The notes under the pieces: model-generated
What the model saw: only the letters and a program-made list of their open reading frames with translations
Database searches by the model: none
Told to the model about the DNA's origin: nothing
Part shown: piece after piece, positions 9,501 to 11,741 of the stretch
Numbering within the stretch: the first letter of the stretch is position 1
Layout: each line of letters begins with the position of its first letter
Assembly (NCBI GenBank): GCA_045614365.1
Contig: JAZLCV010000174.1
Location: 1-11,741 of the forward strand
Source: SIG480 sp045614365
GTDB taxonomy: Bacteria > Bacillota > Clostridia > Oscillospirales > JAAYXM01
Reading direction: 5' to 3'
DNA: 11,741 nt
Translations under genes and position numbers: made by a program

Positions 9501-11741
9501 CTGTTGATATTGATGACACAGTCTCCTATGCGCTCGACTTTTTCCGTATTGTCGGCGGAGATGAGCATCTTTATAGCTTCCATGCCCAGTCGCAGAGCAC
9601 TAAGGTAACGGGAGTTGAGCTTATCCCGCAGACCATCGGAACATATGCAGGCCCCGATGTCCCGTACGCAGAGGATACATACTACGAAAAAGAAGACGGA
9701 TTTAACTTTATTTATAACGTAGAGCGTGCAAAGATGCCGGGAACAGGAACCTTTACCGCAGACTTTGATGTTGATATGCTCAGAAATGCAAAGCCGCTTC
9801 CGGAAAAGGATTGGCATTTAAGGCTTACACAGCTTAACGACTTCGATATCACCGAGGTTGCGCTTGCGGATGGTAAGCCACCGATTATCAAGCAGAACCC
9901 AGACCACTTCGATTATATATTTGTACGCAGAAGCGGCAAGAACCTTGATACGCTCTTTACATCGGTTATCGAGCCGTGTATCGGAAACAGCAATATTGAA
10001 AGCATGGAGCGCCTTAATGTTTCACGTCGCGACGGCAAGCCGATGCGTGAGGATGAACCGGTCGCCGCAGTGAAGATAAAGCTTAAGAACGGACGTACCG
10101 ATTATGTAGTATATGCCGCAAACAATGAAGTTGCTTATAACATTGCGGATAAGTTTGACTTCACGGGCTTTGTGGGAGTCTGCTCTGAGGACGAAAACGG
10201 AAACGTTGTCCGCCACTATATTATGGACGGAACACAGCTTGATACGCTCGTTTCTGAAAGGGCTGCCCTTACGGGAACTATAACCGATTTCACAAAGGGA
10301 CTTCCCGAAGCGGTTATAAACGAAGAGAACGGGGCAATCGAGTATCACAGCTATATTGAAATGACGCTCGATGAGGATATTGATCCGGAAGACATTGATA
10401 TTGATGCTGTTAAAGGAAAGCTCATTGAGGTTGAAAACGTAGGCGAGCGCCACGGTGTGTATGTTATCGAGGATGCAGAGCTTGACGGAAATAAGCTTAT
10501 CATTGATGTTGAAGATGTTTCGCTTATCCGCTCCTTTGCCGATGCTTATGATGAAAGCCTTGGATATATCTATAATATAGAAAAGGATCAGAATGCAAAA
10601 ATTGCGCTTTCGTCATACGAAGAAGATTCGCCGAAATTTAATGATGTCGGTGAAGTATCGGTCTCTGCAGGCTCAAGTGTTACAATTCCGGTTTCTGCAA
10701 CTAACATCAGCGGAAAGAAGATAACTTACAAAGGAAGCGTTCTTCCGCGCGGAATGTCTCTCAATGAAAATACCGGTGCTCTCACATGGAAGCCGGATGA
10801 CAGCCAGGTTGGAGAGAACCACGTTGCAATAACCGCAACAGACGGTGCACTTATGACAACCCTGCATTTTGAAGTAACGGTCTACGGAAGAACGACGGGA
10901 AATTCAGGCTCATCGTCAGATACCGGAACCTCCGGCGAAACAACCGTAACACCTCCTGCCGGTGGCGGCGGTGGAGGAGGCGGTGGCGGAGGTTCCGCCC
11001 CAACCGATAAAACGGATGACACGCCGGAAACTGACAAAATTGATGAAAACGAAAACGCTGAGAATGGCGAAAACGCACCCGACGCGTCGGGTGAAACGGA
11101 GAGTCTCCGTTTCACAGACCTTGCTAACCACGCATGGGCAGCTGATGCGATAGGCGTACTTGCGGTAGATGGAATAATAAAGGGCACGTCCGCAAGTACG
11201 TTCAGCCCGGCATCAAACATCACCCGCGCAGACTTTGCGCTGCTTCTTGTCCGTGCTTTCAGGCTTTCTTCGGATAGCACCGAGAATTTTGCAGACGTAT
11301 CTGCTTCGGATTACTTTGCCTCCGAACTTGCGATAGCGCGAAACAACGGAATTATCTCCGGTATAGGTGATAACAAATTCGCCCCGCGTAACAGCATTAC
11401 CCGTCAGGATATGATGGTAATAGTTTACCGCGCGTTGCAGAAACTTGGCAATGAGGCTCCCTTGCCTAAAGGTAGTGAAGCGGAGCGGAATGTCGGCGCG
11501 GCAATGAATGATAGTCCGGTGGACTATCAGAACCGCGACGTGACCGAGCCGGGCGAGACGGGGACCGTTGAAGATGGTAGAGGGATTTCTTCCTCCGACT
11601 ACCCCGACTTCACCACAGTTGCGGACTACGCAAAAACCGCTGTCTCTGGTCTCATGGGTGCCGGATTCGTCAACGGCAAGAGTGGACGCAAGGCCGCGAC
11701 AGATTATAAAACAAGAGGAGAAGTCGCGGTGGTCATAAAGC
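3575..11741 (+). CDS. Giant SLH-anchored heparinase II/III-family polysaccharide lyase (3' end cut by window)
   Basis: The frame stays open from ATG 3575 to the window edge: 2,722 codons, roughly 290 kDa, with no stop. It is a predicted secreted, wall-anchored enzyme cleaving a uronic-acid polysaccharide by beta-elimination. A signal peptide (residues 1-24, cleavage after SVLA) leads into a beta-sandwich (30-203), Big_2 domains (about 205-288, 293-383), a CBM-like module starting NLFARNGVRHGEFE (386-399), three Big_2 (595-874), another beta-sandwich (876-1045), two Big_2 (1047-1243), the lyase region (about 1245-2010), further beta-rich sequence, a He_PIG Ig-like domain (2352-2438), a poly-Gly linker and three SLH repeats (2512-2722). 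The third SLH ends a few residues past a typical TRxE motif, so only a short tail is probably missing. The substrate (glycosaminoglycan, alginate-like or other) is undetermined. It lies 51 bp after the SLH hydrolase gene and shares its type of signal peptide. Confidence 0.95.
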   Translation, partial: MKRTISMLLALCMTLSLLPASVLATDGGVEVEYSFSKDFYVSQVADAKPKDISYALSGNKLEFGDIQSTSDPDAQWNQSYACFDFEKAGEWVAYRIMVPQAGEYTVNFKYMTRNKNTCGSADIFIVDIEDGADKSAIKAVASAPDESKKLYNIYFYSSTDKSLVSAETERFTFDTAGEHLFLLKCTEAGYIRPGILKLSLVTKLDTVTVALSESLLLEGEYAVAGFTATDNVGKAFDTSMSTVTYKSSDTSVATIDKDTGEIYAVAEGETQITVKVDAVTSAPVTLRVTALPAATSLPEEMSINFPQGFIHIGDTSPLKMLTGEGNNPGSGIDYSFEIADESIVTEENGIFTAHKMGKTDVKVTATLGGDEKEYSFTAAVVGKNLFARNGVRHGEFENNVYMKDNSNEGVAASATMWEAVRDKTRDTYDYEIYKGKSGVSGKITNILKAMFDGNPPTGGSTKRFQIQQPNNAPIGSNSELVGIEHGKIYEFAGNVKLENVKTMPTIKTMVYYYVDGVTSSQRKLHYDDEFFTDENGDIDWTTFSSTPLYVNWDYNDYLASDVTFAASSTDTLGFDVLVSELSYHEVTFESVDFKMEGTTDGAKTYDKFATTVAPVSSTGKVIAFGNEAEPLDVTYSVYPEDTRVARVDANGVITVVSDGECEIRADVTLNGVTQTGVLSVSVSGLEVMFESIVAETDTELRVGDASIVTATPYNTDGSLYEKDDVIYYYESANAAVASVDAEGNITAKSPGFADITAYGSCGGVVAKSTVTVRVMDNTPLGSAYITGNRTLEKGFSTKLTAHAVHTSGKEAYIDENYDVRFSLADGSPSDVISVSGDGTVLGITPGIASVVVSVEYDGTRVESSERFEIEVTEVVPKDHFIDFTARNATAASTLTIYATIEEDGYYLDRKKTSQTVISNCLAGKKYCYNLAYAMFSRIESIANSVEADTAIVFPVKYSGWYEPVFTGLPMSDCGYAHVYLDGKYLGDYNFSAPDKESNGAKISARMNPIYVEGGANHTLTVRSFKKGADGGTRQYMVSFELDWLVNEPELGELTMSAEDDEIIIGETANVVVTGDMGIGKTYRFGLNHGYVADEDNYVVLHSDNPSVVEIRDGVPKAVGEGSATISADVYYKGEKVSSPEPITITALAPAFTDVVLSAEKQTFAPFGDGCGITVKAYTSKGEELVIPEGGVTFESSDPTTASVDENGFITPLASSNETCEITATVTIDGLVRHGVLTVTVREGKVASTYYTEERVANARENIATYKWAKSTMNTAKKNADKYLPYIDEIYDMIHSQGILRTNFVGVKEDPEFRYCRYCGEDLVVKYNRFPWAMDPLNRPWKIQCPECKRTFPSNDFESFYENGLNEHGEFDRTYALEQNGILCGRGVRDEETGKYIVKPEFADNPYGYGDPNGNLFNETYPELYDPNKDSYGIDPRTKDPITHGWGDFELPHAGYIWGVDDSLGYETGRTCTKNGDREVHTYVSLYSFLGLWTQRYEKNSATIEKAIEAFRDAYVYTGDAKYARAGIVLLDRIADFYPTYNTMENLNHGFMAGFAGDRALGNLVGNVWEGGVIRVYIEAYDAFFDVYDDPWVVDYLSNRAIELGNTGINDKTTPEKIRQNFELNVMDRVLDDVKRGTILGNFGLYHKALALAAVVYDTYPRTAELLEFLMQRGSADTSKGCTGGNITRKLVDMVEREALTLESSVGYNKLMPNSLLEVAKILSIYEENTNPDTNLYKNPKFIKALKIVVPYITVTVAANISDNSGTGAFGFSSMADLELAGWEATKQPIFAQLLYFGAKGNLENIRGDIFTKNPEGVQDEIKAVIEKYGEYDYTKSAITTGYGIAHLKNGTKFTTTDSNAISNSLRDFWLYFGSAPIGHNHNDTLHLGIEAFGLDMSPDFGYPAEMVGAGATKRHNWDSATASHNTVMVNDMQQINHREGGKPLHFDDAGDIQVVDVDAPQAYPNITDVYRRTVVSVDIDDTVSYALDFFRIVGGDEHLYSFHAQSQSTKVTGVELIPQTIGTYAGPDVPYAEDTYYEKEDGFNFIYNVERAKMPGTGTFTADFDVDMLRNAKPLPEKDWHLRLTQLNDFDITEVALADGKPPIIKQNPDHFDYIFVRRSGKNLDTLFTSVIEPCIGNSNIESMERLNVSRRDGKPMREDEPVAAVKIKLKNGRTDYVVYAANNEVAYNIADKFDFTGFVGVCSEDENGNVVRHYIMDGTQLDTLVSERAALTGTITDFTKGLPEAVINEENGAIEYHSYIEMTLDEDIDPEDIDIDAVKGKLIEVENVGERHGVYVIEDAELDGNKLIIDVEDVSLIRSFADAYDESLGYIYNIEKDQNAKIALSSYEEDSPKFNDVGEVSVSAGSSVTIPVSATNISGKKITYKGSVLPRGMSLNENTGALTWKPDDSQVGENHVAITATDGALMTTLHFEVTVYGRTTGNSGSSSDTGTSGETTVTPPAGGGGGGGGGGGSAPTDKTDDTPETDKIDENENAENGENAPDASGETESLRFTDLANHAWAADAIGVLAVDGIIKGTSASTFSPASNITRADFALLLVRAFRLSSDSTENFADVSASDYFASELAIARNNGIISGIGDNKFAPRNSITRQDMMVIVYRALQKLGNEAPLPKGSEAERNVGAAMNDSPVDYQNRDVTEPGETGTVEDGRGISSSDYPDFTTVADYAKTAVSGLMGAGFVNGKSGRKAATDYKTRGEVAVVIK
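3662..4183 (+). other. Lyase N-terminal beta-sandwich, possible carbohydrate-binding module
   Basis: Residues about 30-203. The segment GEWVAYRIMVPQAGEYTVNF (89-108) has the strand pattern of CBM6/35-like jelly rolls, in which a GEW(V/A)xY strand is followed by a turn and a YTVxF strand. I cannot assign a family by eye, so binding to carbohydrate is inferred from the fold-like pattern and the enzyme context. Confidence 0.45.
4187..4723 (+). other. Lyase Big_2 Ig-like domains 1 and 2
   Basis: Residues about 205-288 and 293-383. Domain 1 shows the classic Big_2 core YKSSDTSVATIDKDTGEIYA (247-266) followed by a GxTxITV strand. Domain 2 is more divergent (IADESIVTEENGIFTA, then GKTDVKVTA). Such domains are usually rigid spacers or adhesion modules. 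Confidence 0.8.
4422..4473. repeat. Two tandem hairpins at the Big_2 domain 1/2 junction
   Basis: CGGTAAC (4422-4428) pairs with GTTACCG (4436-4442) across a 7-base loop. One base later TCTTCCGGCAG (4444-4454) pairs perfectly with CTGCCGGAAGA (4463-4473) across an 8-base loop. The two stems lie exactly where Ig domain 1 ends and domain 2 begins (residues about 283-300). The 11-bp stem is well beyond chance expectation for so short a loop. Confidence 0.6.
4724..5344 (+). other. Lyase internal CBM-like module
   Basis: Residues about 384-590. It opens with NLFARNGVRHGEFE, resembling the NL..NGxFE start of CBM4/9/16/22-type jelly rolls. It continues with a long beta-rich region containing many aromatic residues (for example MVYYYVDG at 509-516) and ends with FDVLVSELSYHEVTFE (574-589). 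It sits between Big_2 pairs, a usual position for a binding module. Family and ligand are not determined. Confidence 0.5.
5357..6196 (+). other. Lyase Big_2 Ig-like domains 3-5
   Basis: Residues about 595-874, three tandem domains. Domain 3 contains YPEDTRVARVDANGVITVV, domain 4 contains ESANAAVASVDAEGNITAKS and domain 5 contains VISVSGDGTVLGITPG. Each shows the V-A-x-V-D/S-x-x-G core strand pair typical of the family, but the repeats have diverged at the DNA level with no obvious recent duplication. Confidence 0.75.
5946..5963. repeat. Near-perfect palindrome in Big_2 domain 5
   Basis: TTGAAAAG (5946-5953) and CTTTTCAA (5956-5963) are exact reverse complements separated by two bases. It encodes the start of Ig domain 5 (residues about 792-797). 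On its own it is only mildly improbable; I list it because it belongs to the set of inverted repeats in this gene. Confidence 0.4.
6200..6709 (+). other. Lyase second internal beta-sandwich module
   Basis: Residues about 876-1045. It is beta-rich with a block GYAHVYLDGKYLGDYNF (974-990), the kind of 'YLDGKxLG' hairpin found in galactose-binding-like and other accessory modules of secreted glycan enzymes. It is flanked by Big_2 domains. A substrate-binding or structural role is inferred; the exact family is not recognised. Confidence 0.45.
6713..7303 (+). other. Lyase Big_2 Ig-like domains 6 and 7
   Basis: Residues about 1047-1147 and 1148-1243, immediately before the catalytic region. Domain 6 contains LHSDNPSVVEIRDGVPKAVG and domain 7 contains FESSDPTTASVDENGFITPL, both good Big_2 cores. 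They probably hold the catalytic part away from the N-terminal binding modules. Confidence 0.75.
7307..9604 (+). other. Lyase catalytic region: Cys knuckle, alpha toroid and heparinase II/III beta domain
   Basis: Residues about 1245-2010. A helix with RENIATYKWAKS leads into a four-cysteine knuckle (C1315, C1318, C1344, C1347; two CxxC pairs), likely a structural metal site. A helical toroid follows with NHG (1547-1549), WEGG (1568-1571), GNFGLYHKALALAA (1640-1653) and ESSVGYN (1702-1708). The C-terminal beta part has the family hallmark GHNHNDTLHLG (1878-1888), then D-F-G-Y (1899-1902), SHNTV (1923-1927) and a D-F-R/GG/H block (1988-2003). By analogy to heparinase II/III-fold lyases, N1641, H1646, Y1707 and H1879 or H1881 are the best catalytic candidates. 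Confidence 0.85.
10628..10888 (+). other. Lyase He_PIG-type Ig-like domain
   Basis: Residues about 2352-2438. The block LPRGMSLNENTGALTWKP (2390-2407), then a GENHVAITATDG strand (2414-2425), matches the putative-Ig (He_PIG, cadherin-like) pattern of an LPxGxSLxxxTGxLxWxP turn followed by xVxxxATDG. It is the last folded domain before the wall-anchor linker. Confidence 0.8.
10961..10993 (+). other. Poly-glycine linker before the SLH anchor
   Basis: Eleven consecutive glycine codons (residues 2463-2473) in a Ser/Thr/Pro- and then Asp/Glu/Asn-rich linker (about 2439-2509). All three of GGT, GGC and GGA are used, so simple slippage is less likely than in a pure repeat. The tract ends in a hairpin (GGCGGA 10985-10990 with TCCGCC 10994-10999). 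It probably acts as a flexible spacer between enzyme and wall anchor. Confidence 0.85.
11076..11115. repeat. Two overlapping perfect inverted repeats just before the SLH domains
   Basis: CACCCGACGCGTCGGGTG (11076-11093) is a perfect 18-bp palindrome. Its last three bases begin a second inverted repeat, 11091-11115, with 12-bp arms (GTGAAACGGAGA at 11091-11102 and its exact complement at 11104-11115) around a single central G. They encode the end of the acidic linker and the first SLH residues (about 2501-2514). Either alone would be rare by chance, and together they are very unlikely to be random. Confidence 0.75.
11155..11200. repeat. 11-bp inverted repeat within SLH repeat 1
   Basis: CGTACTTGCGG (11155-11165) and CCGCAAGTACG (11190-11200) are exact reverse complements separated by 24 bases. 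In RNA two G-U pairs extend the stem outward. The arms encode GVLAVD and TSASTF of the first SLH repeat. It lies 40 bases downstream of the overlapping palindromes at 11076-11115. Confidence 0.6.
11509..11529. repeat. 9-bp hairpin in the linker between SLH repeats 2 and 3
   Basis: TGATAGTCC (11509-11517) pairs exactly with GGACTATCA (11521-11529) around a GGT loop. It lies in the G+C-rich linker (residues about 2646-2652) and, like the other stems, is close to a domain boundary. Confidence 0.5.

Larger units (their letters stand above)
11108..11741 (+). other. Lyase C-terminal SLH anchor, three repeats
   Basis: Residues about 2512-2564, 2570-2626 and 2676-2722 onward. Motifs: F-T-D (2513-2515) with TRAD (2550-2553); F-A-D (2572-2574) with TRQD (2609-2612); P-D-F (2677-2679) with TRGE (2713-2716). 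A linker of about 50 residues (2627-2675) rich in Glu, Gly and Asp separates repeats 2 and 3, longer than usual. The anchor is at the opposite end of the protein from that of the upstream hydrolase. The window ends inside the last helix. Confidence 0.9.

Noticed and set aside
1..11741. CRISPR arrays, tRNA or rRNA genes, insertion sequences, phage or toxin-antitoxin genes
   Set aside because: No regularly spaced repeats, transposase or integrase motifs, or tRNA-like cloverleaf sequence was seen on either strand.

Overview
The window looks like chromosomal DNA of a Gram-positive anaerobe of the Bacillota, probably a Clostridia-type gut or rumen bacterium. The evidence is S-layer homology (SLH) anchors on two secreted proteins, strong AAGGAGG ribosome-binding sites, moderate G+C (about 43-48% in lines I counted by hand) and multi-Ig-domain surface enzymes. 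I cannot name a genus.

Layout. Bases 1-92 hold only a strong hairpin terminator. A minus-strand AraC-family regulator (93-1082) follows. A 233-bp divergent intergenic region (1083-1315) carries a near-consensus promoter for the regulator, one or two candidate promoters for the plus-strand genes, and a 16-bp sequence present twice in direct orientation exactly 42 bp (four helical turns) apart. Two plus-strand genes come next, 51 bp apart with no terminator between them, so probably one operon. The first (1316-3523) encodes a secreted protein with three N-terminal SLH repeats, two beta-sandwich modules and a ComEC-like metallo-beta-lactamase-fold hydrolase domain. The second starts at 3575 and is still open at the window edge after 2,722 codons. 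It encodes a giant secreted heparinase II/III-family polysaccharide lyase with about seven bacterial Ig-like (Big_2) domains, three probable carbohydrate-binding beta-sandwiches, a four-cysteine knuckle, the catalytic toroid plus beta-sheet domain, an Ig-like He_PIG domain, a poly-Gly linker and three C-terminal SLH repeats.

Working model (inference). This is a surface-displayed glycan-degradation unit. The AraC protein senses a sugar or oligosaccharide and binds the phased repeats to switch on the operon. The two enzymes are exported by similar signal peptides and held on the cell wall by SLH domains. The lyase cleaves a uronic-acid-containing polysaccharide (a glycosaminoglycan, alginate-like or similar polymer; the exact substrate cannot be read from sequence). 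The metallo-hydrolase acts on an unknown ester or phosphoester.

Beyond the genes, the most unusual signal is a set of long, near-perfect inverted repeats inside the coding sequence. They are concentrated at or near domain junctions of the giant lyase, especially just before and within the SLH-coding 3' end. The last about 240 bases are also richer in G+C than the rest.
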